The position numbers and the translations under genes are program-made. Below, one piece after another: positions 1 to 9,930 of a DNA stretch of 25,759 nt. The stretch is taken from NCBI GenBank assembly GCA_000697335.1, contig JNEM01010708.1, positions 1-25,759 of the forward strand. Reading direction: 5' to 3'. The notes under the pieces were generated by a model that saw only the letters and a program-made list of their open reading frames with translations, did not search any database and was not told the origin of the DNA. This stretch comes from Conidiobolus incongruus B7586. Its lineage: Eukaryota > Entomophthoromycota > Entomophthoromycetes > Entomophthorales > Conidiobolaceae. Position 1 is the stretch's first letter. Each line of letters opens with the position of its first letter.

Positions 1-250
1 AGTTTTCTGGAGGGTTGTATCATTAGCTGATTAAAGGATAGGGTTGAAGTGGTTGGTCACATGAGGGGGGAATGACCCTTATATTCAGTTGAAGTAAGCA
101 TATTACGTGGGAGGAGAGTCACCTGACTCGTGACAATAGGATAAAGTGTTAAAACACCAAACCTATTCGCCCAATATTGTACCTTTGAATTACCATTTAT
201 TTCATAGTCTAAATTTTCTCTATAACAAGAATTTAATTGACCAAAACAAG
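1..250. other. Unidentified less AT-rich patch
   Basis: This stretch is visibly richer in G and C than the sequence that follows it, which normally marks coding or once-coding DNA in such a genome. The minus strand carries a 65-codon open frame (57-254) with a mixed amino acid content that includes a YWANRFG stretch. No family is recognised. It could be the edge of a gene cut by the window, or a relic like the pseudogene that follows. Confidence 0.3.
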
Positions 251-966
251 GCAATTAAAGGATTACAGGCCTCTATCAAGACCAAAATAGTAACCTTTTC
301 AGAATAGAATCATCAGTTTGGGTGGACATTGGTTGGAAGTTTATAATAATGATAAATATCTATTTATCTAACGATATACATTTAATTTACACCATTAATA
401 TATTAATTTTGCGCTAATTTTCTTAATATTTGGCGATCTGATTGACTTGAAAAGAATATGTTATATTACAAATTAGGGAAAGGTATACAAACTAATCGAC
501 ATTATATTAAAAGTTTAAATAAAAAATAGCACTATATACGGTAGTATAAAAAACTTGGTAAAAACATTCAAATTCTATTGAAATTATTGCTATTTAATAT
601 GATAACAAAATTTATTTTATCAAAAATTAATAATTTGAAACATCGAATTGTATTAATAGGATAATTTTATAACTATAATAATTTTAAGTAGTGAAAAATT
701 TCTAAGGAATTAAAGGTAAAAATTATTGGAAGAATATAGCCAGAAATTTGAGGGTACTAAATCCCCATATCATTTTCAATTCCAATCATTTCATTTAGTT
801 AAAAAATTAATCAGCCTGATTCATGTTCCAACAATATAAAAATATAACTTAAAGGATTTAATTGTGAAAAATATTCAATATTTTATAAAAGTGGTAGTAA
901 ATAGAAATATAACCTTGAATAACAAGCAATAAATTAAGATGATATATTCAAAATTTAACAAAAATT
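251..966. other. AT-rich intergenic stretch
   Basis: Very AT-rich sequence with no supportable gene, RNA or repeat. It would hold the promoter and start of the ancestral siroheme synthase gene. No convincing start codon or first exon in frame with the decayed gene is visible here. Confidence 0.5.
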
Positions 967-2398
967 AAGTGTAGCAGGTCATTAATCCAAACGTGGAAAA
1001 TCAAAGGTCAAAGAGTACTCGTAGTAGGCAGAGGATACGAAGCCAGTAGCAGGATTCGATCAAGTTTACAATTCGACGCTAAAGTCACGGTAGTGTGTCC
1101 AAAACCTGAAATATCTGAAGAAGTTCAGCTTAGGATAGACAATGACGAGATGGAGTGGATCGATAGGGAATTCTTTTTTGAGGATTTGAAGGGTACTGAC
1201 ATGTGTTTGAGTACTGATCGACCACCAGAACTTGGTCAGAGAAATTATAAATTGTGTAAACAAAGGAATATTCCAGTAAATGTGGCTGGCGATGTTCCAA
1301 AAGGTGATTTTTGGTTTATGTCCAACCATAAGGATAATGTGTTGCAGATTGCAGCATCATCAAACAGGAAGGCGCCAAGATTGGCGAAGAATCTACGCAA
1401 GAAAATGATTGATAGTTTACCTAAGAATATGGAGTTAGCTATGGACAAGTTCAGATTGATTAAGGAAATTATCCTGAAGGTTGATCCTGGTAATGAGGCG
1501 CCTAGGAGGATGAAACGGTGCTATGATTTGTGCGATAAGCAGTCTTATGATCGGTTGGCAAAGATTGATTAGACGATTATCAATCAGTTGGTGAGTTATT
1601 AACAAAATAATCGAGTTCTCAATTACCCTTCGCTTGTAGAAAGCAAAGGTATGATAACGATCGTTAGAGCAGGGTCAGGCAATCCAGACTTATTTACAGC
1701 AGCAGATGCCAAAACACTCTAAGGAGCTGAATTAATGGCTTCGGATCGTCTTGTATCACCCAAAAAGTTAGATTTAGTGAATGGCGAGCCCGAAATAGCT
1801 CCCAAAAAGCTCGTAGGATCATCCGATCCCATCCAAGAGCAATTGGACCATTGGGTGTTAGAAGGTCTCCAAGCAGGTAAAAAAAGTAGGCAGATTGAAG
1901 GAGGGTGATCCGTTCGTATTCGGTCGCGTAGGTGGGGAAATTGGATTTTATCAATATCATGGCTACAAACCTATCTCGATTCCTGTTATTTCGAGCTCGA
2001 TAAGCTGTGCTCACTCTTCACTAATCCCAGTAACACATCGCAGTGCTAGCAACAAATTAATACTACTGACAGCGAGATCCTAAGGCGGTAATATTCCTGA
2101 ATCTCTAGCATACTCGTCAGGCACCACACTCGTCTATCTGATGGCAGTTGGAGTATGTAAACCTCTCAAACAAAAATTGATAGATTTGGGATACCCCAAA
2201 AATCTTTCTTGCATGTTCGTCGAAGAAAGTACGTATCTGAATGAACGATGCATCAAAACCACGTTGAAAGAGTTGGATAAGGCTCAAACACAATATGATA
2301 TTAACCCTCCTTCATGCATCATTATTGAATATTGCGTCAATTTGGGCACTGTCGGATTAAAATATTTGACAGATAAAACCCATGAAATTAGTAAATAA
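967..2398 (+). pseudogene. Decayed fused siroheme synthase
   Basis: The ancestral protein made siroheme, the cofactor of sulfite and nitrite reductases, from uroporphyrinogen III. The first half (about 967-1569) resembles Met8-type precorrin-2 dehydrogenase/ferrochelatase: a Rossmann strand (RVLVVGRGYEASSR), then VNVAGDVPKGDFWF and LQIAASSNRKAPRLA. The second half (about 1624-2370) resembles uroporphyrinogen-III C-methyltransferase: ITIVRAGSGNPDL, SDRLVSP, EGDPFVFGR, YKPISIP and PVTHRS. It is broken. In frame 1 there are stops at 1570-1572, 1600-1602 and 1720-1722. One extra A in the A7 run at 1879-1885 shifts the frame. A further stop lies at 2081-2083, and the final one ends at 2398. Conserved glycines are also replaced: the Rossmann motif reads GRG, the methyltransferase motif starts RAGSG, and IPG reads IPV. 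Homology persists across the full length, so the decay looks fairly recent. No introns are evident, unlike most neighbours. A host gene that has died is the best reading. Confidence 0.85.
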
Positions 2399-2732
2399 TC
2401 ATATTTATCTATTTCCTAAAAATTATTTTGAAATATATATATATTAAAATTACATATTATCTTAATATAATTTAATCAGTGTTAATAAGTAATCATTTCT
2501 GATTTTAGAAGTTTCTTCATTTAAATAGTATCAAATAATTTAAAAAATAATGTGTATATATTGAATGTTAATGTAAATTATTATTTTGATTATTATTTGA
2601 TGAATGGTGATAATATAAAGAAAAATAAAATGAATAAAATATAAGTTATAATAATATTTCAAATATCAATTGACAGATTGTTGAATAGTAAATATAATAA
2701 TTTCATTATTTAAAAAAAATCATTAACCCAAA
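2399..2732. other. AT-rich spacer with tRNA terminator
   Basis: AT-rich spacer without a gene. Reading on the minus strand, a run of eight T (plus-strand A at 2712-2719) follows the tRNA 3' end by 13 bases and fits an RNA polymerase III terminator. Nothing else is supportable. Confidence 0.6.
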
Positions 2733-2814
2733 CGACACCTACAGGATTCGAACCTGTGCTCCCAAAGGGAAACGCCTTAGCAGGGCGCCGCGTTAACCAC
2801 TCCGCCAAAGTGTC
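2733..2814 (-). tRNA. tRNA-Ser (anticodon GCT)
   Basis: This is a class II tRNA of 82 bases with no intron. On the minus strand it starts GACACTT, which pairs with AGGTGTC at the 3' end (one G-T pair), followed by discriminator G. The anticodon loop CTGCTAA gives anticodon GCT, at plus-strand 2779-2781, which reads AGC and AGT serine codons. A long variable arm (CCC TTT GGG hairpin) is the class II hallmark shared by Ser and Leu tRNAs, and the anticodon settles Ser. The T arm ACAGG-TTCGAAT-CCTGT contains the B box (plus strand 2744-2754). CCA is not encoded, as in eukaryotic nuclear tRNAs. Confidence 0.96.
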
Positions 2815-3142
2815 TTAATAACGGTCACATTGATCATTAATAAATATCATTCATTTAAGTATCAATTATTTTTCTTTTTTTCTATTCCACTAAAATCAAA
2901 GCTATGTTTAATTTTCATTCATATTAATTTTAACCCATATTCATTCGAATTTACTTTTAACATTCCTATAAACAATTTTTTAATTAAACTTAAACAAATA
3001 TACTTCAATGAAACAATTAGACTCTCCAACAAATTCACAAATTTTAAGTTTCAAATATTCCAAAAATTGGACTAAATTAAAAAGTATAAAAACGTGGTAT
3101 ATCTATTAAAAAGAATTATTTTTTAAAAAAGCCTAAATATTA
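2815..3142. other. AT-rich spacer upstream of tRNA
   Basis: AT-rich sequence. An 81-codon open frame (2830-3075) is rich in Phe, Ile, Asn and Lys and looks like chance reading of AT-rich DNA. No gene is supported here. Confidence 0.5.
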
Positions 3143-3292
3143 ATGAGTTATTGGAAATACAATTCATTGCCTCCTAATCCTCAAAAATTATTGCAAAGCT
3201 TTCAACTAAATCAACAAAATAGAAATCTCTATAAAGATGGAATGAGCTATTTGGGACAACTGAAGACTAAAGATTTAATCACACAATCTTAA
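3143..3292 (+). CDS. Possible 49-aa small protein
   Basis: A short complete frame from ATG to TAA encodes 49 residues beginning MSYWKYNSLPPNPQKLL and ending KDLITQS. Its composition is balanced (Trp, Pro, Gly, Gln, Leu, Asp) and does not look like the Ile/Asn/Lys/Phe noise of the flanking AT-rich DNA. The base content is also less AT-rich than both flanks. There is no signal peptide, no membrane segment and no cysteine motif. No splice site that would join it to another exon was evident. The family is not recognised. It could be a real microprotein, one exon of a longer gene, or a relic. Confidence 0.4.
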   Translation: MSYWKYNSLPPNPQKLLQSFQLNQQNRNLYKDGMSYLGQLKTKDLITQS

Positions 3293-3765
3293 GTTTTGAT
3301 ACTAATTGAAGTTTTTTCAACAATATAGGTCCCTATTACTAAAAATTATATTGTTTAAGAATATTACTTAGAGAATAGACTATTAAAATAAACCTTAATA
3401 ATTCAATTAGAGCTTTAGTTTTCATATTTTTTTTCTTAATTATACTTTATTTCTCTATATAAATTAATCGTTATTTTGATTAATTGGGAATTCTCTGTTG
3501 AATTGTTTTGGTATTGACAATTATTCAATATCTGTATAAATATGGAAAGATTGAAATAATTGGTTGAAAGTAAGAATAATCAGTAAAAATATGCATTCAC
3601 GTGAATTATTGGTTCAGCCATTGAGTGATTTTTAAAGTGTTGATTGGATGTTGCTGAACTCATATGACTGTGATATTCATCCATCACATAATAAACTACA
3701 AAAGAAGATTTGTTTATAAAGTACGATTTTATTTCGTCACTGTTAACTTTGATTAAACTATTAAA
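3293..3765. promoter_or_regulatory. Upstream region of the dehydrogenase gene
   Basis: An AT-rich gap that must contain the 5' UTR and promoter of the 3-hydroxyacyl-CoA dehydrogenase gene. No specific regulatory site can be named from the sequence. Confidence 0.35.
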
Positions 3766-5088
3766 ATGTTGAGGGCTAGTAATCGCATCGTTAAAAATTC
3801 TTTAATTAGACAAGTAAATGCTATTTACATATTTTATATCTTTATTAAGTATTAATCATATTGTTGTTATTAGGTTCGTCATTTCAATACTAATGCTATT
3901 TTAAAGGGCGATCAGGTAACTATTGCTAATCATATCAATTTATGGCACAGTTAAACAAACTAAATATAATAGCCTATTGAAAATGGTATTAACACTTTTG
4001 GCGTTGTTGGAGCTGGTCAAATGGGCTTAGGTATTGCTTTAGTAGCTGCTCGTCAAGCCAAAATCCCCAACGTCATCTTGATGGATACAAACCCCACTCA
4101 ATTGGAAAAGGGTCTCAAGTTTTGTGGTAATATGTTATCACATTAATTATGCTATTCTATGGAAATACTCAACTCTTTCAATCCTAGACAAATTATTAGA
4201 AAAAGATGTCACCAAGCAAAAGTTAACCAGTGAAGAAAAGGATAACATTTTATCTCGCATTACTACCGTTACCAGTTTAGAGGATAGGATCAATCAATCC
4301 GACTTCATTGTTGAAGCAGTTTCTGAGAACTTGGAATTGAAGGGCAAGATATTTTCCACTTTAGACAAAGTCACCCCCAAACACACCATTTTGGCTACCA
4401 ATACTTCCAGTATCTCTATCACTAAGATCGCTGCTTTTACAAAACGTCCTGAACAGGTTATTGGTATGCATTTTATGAATCCAGGTAATTTGATTAGCAG
4501 TTCATATTTTAATATAAATTCACTTATCATTGATTACTTAATTAATAGTCCCCGTCATGAAGTTAGTTGAAATTATCTCTGGATTAGCCACTTCTAAGAA
4601 TACCTTGAATAAGACTTTGGCTTTGTCCAAAGCCATGGGTAAGTTTAATTAATCTGATTCAGCTGATTATTGAATATAACAATAACAATTCAACCAGGTA
4701 AGACCACTACCTCAAGTCAGGATATTCCTGGATTCATTGCCAACAGATTATTGATGCCTTACATTAATGAAGCTGTTATGGTTTTACAAGAGGTATTTAC
4801 TACATATGATATATCATCAAAGATTCAATTGATTAACATTGAATCTTATAGGGAATTGCCTCCAGAGAAGATATCGATACCACTATGAAATTGGGCACCA
4901 ACCACCCCATGGGACCTTTAACATTAGCCGATTTCATTGGATTGGATACCTGTTTGGCCATTATGAAAGTACTCCACAACGAATTAGGTGATTCTAAATA
5001 CCGTCCAGCCATCTTATTACAAAAGTACGTCGATGCCGGCTGGTTGGGTAAAAAGACTGGTAGAGGATTTTATGATTACTCCTCTTAA
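3766..5088 (+). CDS. HADH: Mitochondrial 3-hydroxyacyl-CoA dehydrogenase
   Basis: The enzyme oxidises L-3-hydroxyacyl-CoA with NAD+, the third step of mitochondrial beta-oxidation. Seven exons join in frame: 3766-3813, 3874-3915, 3973-4126, 4188-4484, 4549-4638, 4698-4792 and 4852-5088. They give 320 residues, close to the 314 of human HADH. The N terminus ([20 protein letters not shown]) is basic, without acidic residues, and fits a mitochondrial presequence. The Rossmann motif GAGQMG is at residues 43-48 and the NAD-ribose Asp at 68. Family catalytic residues are present: Ser in NTSS (155-156), His176 in GMHFMNP, Glu188 in KLVEII and Asn226 in GFIANRLL. The C terminus ([26 protein letters not shown]) is typical of the helical dimerisation domain. 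All six introns are GT-AG and 57-64 bases long. A closely related 3-hydroxybutyryl-CoA dehydrogenase activity cannot be excluded from sequence alone. Confidence 0.94.
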
Positions 5089-5779
5089 TTCAATTCAATA
5101 TATTCAAACCTAATTAAATTCTATAATTTATAATCTCCCTATTTTTTATATACACACCAATATTCATAATTTTATGAAATTAAATCATATTTTAAAACAA
5201 AATTTTATTTATAGTATATAGGGTATATATGTAGTTATATTCAATATATTCACATTAAAATGAAATAACTCTCTTGTGAAAATTCATTATTTTTGACATC
5301 AATAAACATTTAAGATTATGAAATAAAAAATTCAAATCTTTTAATCGTATTTTCATATTTGATAATTTGTAACAAAAAACTGGAATCAAACTACAATATT
5401 ATCATAATTCATTATTAAACTCATTTTCATTATAACTTTAATCAAATACTTGAGAATTTCAAAAAATAAAGGCTAATATTGCTAAAAATTTAAAAATTTC
5501 AATATTTAAATCATAAATGTCAATCATATAAAATAAATGATTAGATTGAAATTTATTGAATTATAGAATATATAACTAGTATTTTAATTGCTATATATTC
5601 ACAAATTATGTGAATAAAATGGATCGAAAAAAATTAAATGAGACTTAAAGTATATATTAAGTTATTAATACAATATTAGAACAAATTTATTATATTTTGC
5701 GAATAGGATATTTTAGTAATAATACAGGTTAAAATATTACAATGTGGAGAATATACTTTTTAGTTGAATAATTAATTAA
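5089..5779. other. Convergent intergenic spacer
   Basis: The AT-rich gap between the 3' ends of the dehydrogenase and the Rco1-like gene holds both 3' UTRs. Short words such as TTCAATATATTCA recur, as does a small palindromic stretch at 5588-5606. These fit low-complexity AT DNA and no gene is seen. Confidence 0.5.
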
Positions 5780-7606
5780 TTATTTTCTGATTGACTTTAA
5801 TACATGGATGAGTTCTTTGGGATTTTTGTGTAGCAGTTGAGACTGAATTTTGGACAATTTGGAGTATCTAAAATAATCCATTTTACCAAATGTTTTGTCA
5901 GCATCGTCTGTTGAGGCTGGAGGTGTTGATTCTTGTGTATTTTCCTAAATAATTGCAGTATAAATTTAGTTTATTGTTTCAATTTAAAAATTTTCAAATC
6001 TTACGGATATTTTGTTTAACAATTGTTCTAATTTTTCTTCCGATGTTGAGCGTTGAGTGGGTGAATTGGATTTGAGCAGCTATTTAGCCATGATAAATAT
6101 TAATAGTACCGAAGAGTGTGGTTAAATATACCTGGCTCAGTTCTTTGCTAAAGGACTCCGTTTCATCATTTGAATGCGAATTGATGGTATTCGAATGTTT
6201 TGGTTTTTTTTGATTTTTATCGCCATTTTGCTTATTTCTATAAAATAAAAGTCAATATAAAACAGTTAATAAAATGGGTTAGACTTACTTTTTAGTTTTG
6301 TCGCAAAATATTCGAGCTATTAATTCCGATTCTTCTTGAGTAAAATTGACACTATTATTCTTGAGTTGTGTATTACTAATCCATGAATCGATGCTTGTTC
6401 CAGTTAATCTAATTTTTTTATTTTCTCTTTCGTCTTCTTCGATTGTAAGCGAATAGGGGTTAAAAGTTCTTTGCCAAATTGGTCCCAAATGGTGCTCGAT
6501 ATGGTGTGGACACATAAATTTTCTATCAGGCCTAGGTGGCTCAGAAAGTGGTGGATTGAGACAGCTTAAATGCCAATTTAAAGAACAATAATCGCATTGA
6601 ATTAGTGGGTCTACAAGGCGCGACTTTTTACACCAAAAACAAGATTTGGGAGGATTGCAATCCATACTTTTAAGTACAATATTATCCCAATTATTTCTGG
6701 GCTCGTTAGATCTATAAAAAGATTAATAAATCAAATAAAGTTAAAAAAGACAGTATTACCTCCTTTTATCGGTTTTAGCTCTTCTATTATCTACATAATC
6801 TCCTTCTTGATTTTGGATTAAACCTTGAAATTCCTTTATTAAACTTCCTGAGATTTCAAAACATGAAGGATTGAGCTTAGATATTCCATCAAGAAATTTG
6901 TTAAGATAGGGATTAGTAGATTTCCTTTCAATTTTCCTGGGTTTGCATTCATAGCAATACCATAAACCTTCCGGTAAATTGTTGGAATCTAAAGGTGGAA
7001 CAAAGCACGAGAAGTGGAATGAACGTGGACAACCATCGCAACATACCATATCTCCTTCATTGTCACATACCGAGCATATAGTGTGGTTTTTCTTGTTTGC
7101 TAGTTGGTTTGAAAGGATTTCAGCATCGGATAAGGTGGGTTTTTTAAGGGAGCTAGGTAATTGCTTGGAAATTAAATTTTCTATTTCTTTTTCTAATCTG
7201 TGAAATGGTTTAAAAAACTATAAAATTTGAATTTAATAATATAATATACTTACTCATAACTCCGTTTAATAAAGTCTTGCCTTGAGATATAGTCATCAGA
7301 ATCTTCTTCCTCTTCGTCTTCTACCTCCAGAATTTTGTTGGCTTGGTCAATTGTCATGTTACCTAAGCGAAAGTCCCAATGACTATAATCCGTTAAAAGG
7401 TCGTTGACTGAGACGGTAGGTTTCACTGGACGCTTGAGCCTTTTAGATTGTTTCGTTGGCGATTTCAGGTTGGAAGCAGGGGATTCCATTTTAGCTTGTG
7501 ACTGAAGAGGGAGAAGTTCAGGGGAGGGAGGAGGGCTTGACCCGAGTGAAGTTAAAGAAGATAAAATGGATGACAAAGGGCTTGAGGAAATGTCGTTCTC
7601 TTCCAT
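5780..7606 (-). CDS. RCO1: Rco1/PHF12-like double PHD finger protein
   Basis: Family members are chromatin readers in Rpd3S/Sin3 histone deacetylase complexes, which suppress cryptic transcription in gene bodies. Six exons on the minus strand join in frame: 7606-7254, 7197-6760, 6711-6289, 6237-6132, 6079-6005 and 5944-5780. They encode 519 residues. The N terminus is Ser/Pro-rich with a basic patch (KQSKRLKRPVK) and an acidic patch (about 96-105). PHD1 (C159, C162, C171, C174, H179, C182, C199, C202) reads CSVCDNEGDMVCCDGCPRSF. PHD2 (C288, C291, C303, C306, H311, C314, C331, H334) ends in CPHH rather than CxxC, as I recall for the second finger of this family. The segment between the fingers should correspond to the Sin3-interacting region, but that is inference. 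The tail is polar and low-complexity. All introns are GT-AG and 48-60 bases long. PHF12 is the animal counterpart. Confidence 0.82.
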
Positions 7607-9930
7607 GATATTGAGTGTGTTTAATAAATGGTAAATTTAATTATTTAATTAGCCTATTTTAACTCTTAATTGAATTGAATTTAGTAACTTTGTAATCTTG
7701 AATAAACTAATTAAATAGTCAATTGAATAAATACTTTGATTAAATAATTAAATTCATGGGATTAATTAACGATCCAGTATTATTTTTGTATCATGTTGCT
7801 TGAAACTAGGGAAATTTTAAAGTATTCCATTTATTTGGTCTAAAGGGCGTCAAATTTCTATTTAAAATAACTCTTAATTTTTGAATTTAGTACATATATA
7901 ATATTTAATTTTGATATATTGATATCAATTATAATTTGAATATATTTTAATAATCAGATATTTGCATATTCGATCAAATATTGGCTAAATATTTTCATAT
8001 TTAATAAGAATTGTAAAATTACCTAAAACAAACTTCAATATAATTCAATGAACATTTGTTTATAATATCGAAAAAAATTTATAACTTGAATGAAATATAT
8101 TTTAAAAATCATACTTCCAAGCATGGAATATATTAGAAATTAGCAAGGTTATTCAAAATATTATTAACAACTTGTACTAAAGTATAAAAAAATGATATAG
8201 GTTATATATGAACATTAAATAAATCAAACATATAATATAAAAATATACAATTATTAATTATGCTTTAGATATATGATTATACCATTATTTTTATTATTTG
8301 TAATGAAATTTAGCAAGTTTGTAATATGACATAGTATTTTTAAATAAAGTTGAAAGATTGTGAATTCAATGTAGATCCACTATTATTTGAATTTTGTAAA
8401 TATGAAAATACTTTTTTGATATCGTGTGATACTTGAGATTGATATAATATAGAAATATATTTAAATATTTTAGTATTTTTTGGTAAAATATATAATATTT
8501 GTGTTTTTCTTGAGCATTTGAAGTATATACAAATTAATTTATACGTTTTCACGATTACTTGAAACACCAAGAATTATTTGGGGTTTAAAAAAAGTGTTTG
8601 AATATTGAAATATAAATAATAAACCATATAAATATATATTTGATATAAACTTGAAGGAAAATTCAATATAATTGAGGCTTTTATACAGTCATTTAGATAT
8701 TAAAAATTAATGAGACATTAAGAAATTCTGATTGATAGAGTACACAATTGTTACCAAATTACAAGTTGAATTTCAATATTTAATCTCAGCATGCTTAATA
8801 ATTATCGGCATTATCAAAAATCACAATCAATATTGTAATAATATATTCATTATAAAATATATATCAAAATACATCACATGATTATATATTAAATTTATAA
8901 AAAAATTTAAATATAATCATTATTTCAATTTACAGTATTTATTTGACAAAGCTGAATGCTCATATGTTCAATTGGCATTCTATTATTAATAAGTATAATA
9001 ACGCTTCAGTCAATAAAGGTAAAAGCTATATATATTATCTTAAAACAATATATCATTATTATTTATCTCATTATTCAAATACGAAAAACTCAAAAATATA
9101 TTAATTCTAATATAGGTTTATCTAAATCTGGGCTCAAGCTATACAAAATGTTATATCCAAAAAACAAAAACTTAAAAAATATATCATATTATACATATGT
9201 CAAAATCTTAATTTTATCAATTAAACATAATAACAATTTTTAATATATTATAAAATGAATTTTTATATTCATTGCTTTTCTAATAGAAAAATTTTACACT
9301 GTTCTAATACTTTGTAATGCAATTATGATTTATAAGCTTCTTGAAAAAATATTAAGGAACAAAGTTTTGTAATATAATACATTAAACATTATTATAAACA
9401 TCTTAATTATTTTATATGTCTATATTTTAACACTATAATATATAAATTCAAGCAATTAAATATTTTGTATTTTTAAAATTTTTTGTCATTAATTTAAAAA
9501 TAATATATTGCCAGGTAATTTAAGTATATTTTTTCATAATACAAGTAATAAAAAATACTCTATCTTTATAATTTGAAGTAACAATATTTATAATAAAAAT
9601 AGTATAAGTAAATAGTATAAATTTGATCAAAATAAAATTGAGGTAATAAAATGTACAAAAAAGGAAAGGATGAAATTTTTATGATGAATGATGAAATAAA
9701 TTAATACCATATTTTTAATTGATAAGATCTAATCATTATAATAATTAGTTTGACTGGAATCTTTATCGTAAAACGTTGATTCTAGTTTGAAATATTTATA
9801 ATACAATCATCAACCAGCTGATAATATACAAATTAATCCTTATTCTTTTATATTGTTTGTAACTATCGCTTTCAGCTTGATTGTTTGCCCTTACTGGAAC
9901 TTTTCTGAATTATCATAATCAACTTCAAAA
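7607..9930. promoter_or_regulatory. Long AT-rich divergent spacer
   Basis: This 2.3 kb spacer separates the divergently transcribed Rco1-like and complex I genes and must contain both promoters. It is very AT-rich with many short AT palindromes. Open frames at 8956-9243 (plus) and 8340-8570 (minus) are made of Ile, Lys, Asn, Tyr and Leu and show no motif. No gene, tRNA or transposon end was recognised. Confidence 0.5.

Noticed and set aside
2830-3075. 81-codon frame next to the tRNA.
   Set aside because: Rich in Phe, Ile, Asn and Lys without any motif; most likely chance.
3143-3292. Small ORF as the first exon of the dehydrogenase gene.
   Set aside because: The dehydrogenase has its own presequence exon at 3766, and the small ORF ends in TAA with no donor site that would join it in frame.
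8340-9243. Open frames of 76 and 95 codons in the long spacer.
   Set aside because: Their composition is almost only Ile, Lys, Asn, Tyr, Leu and Ser, as expected by chance in AT-rich DNA, with no motif and no splice context.
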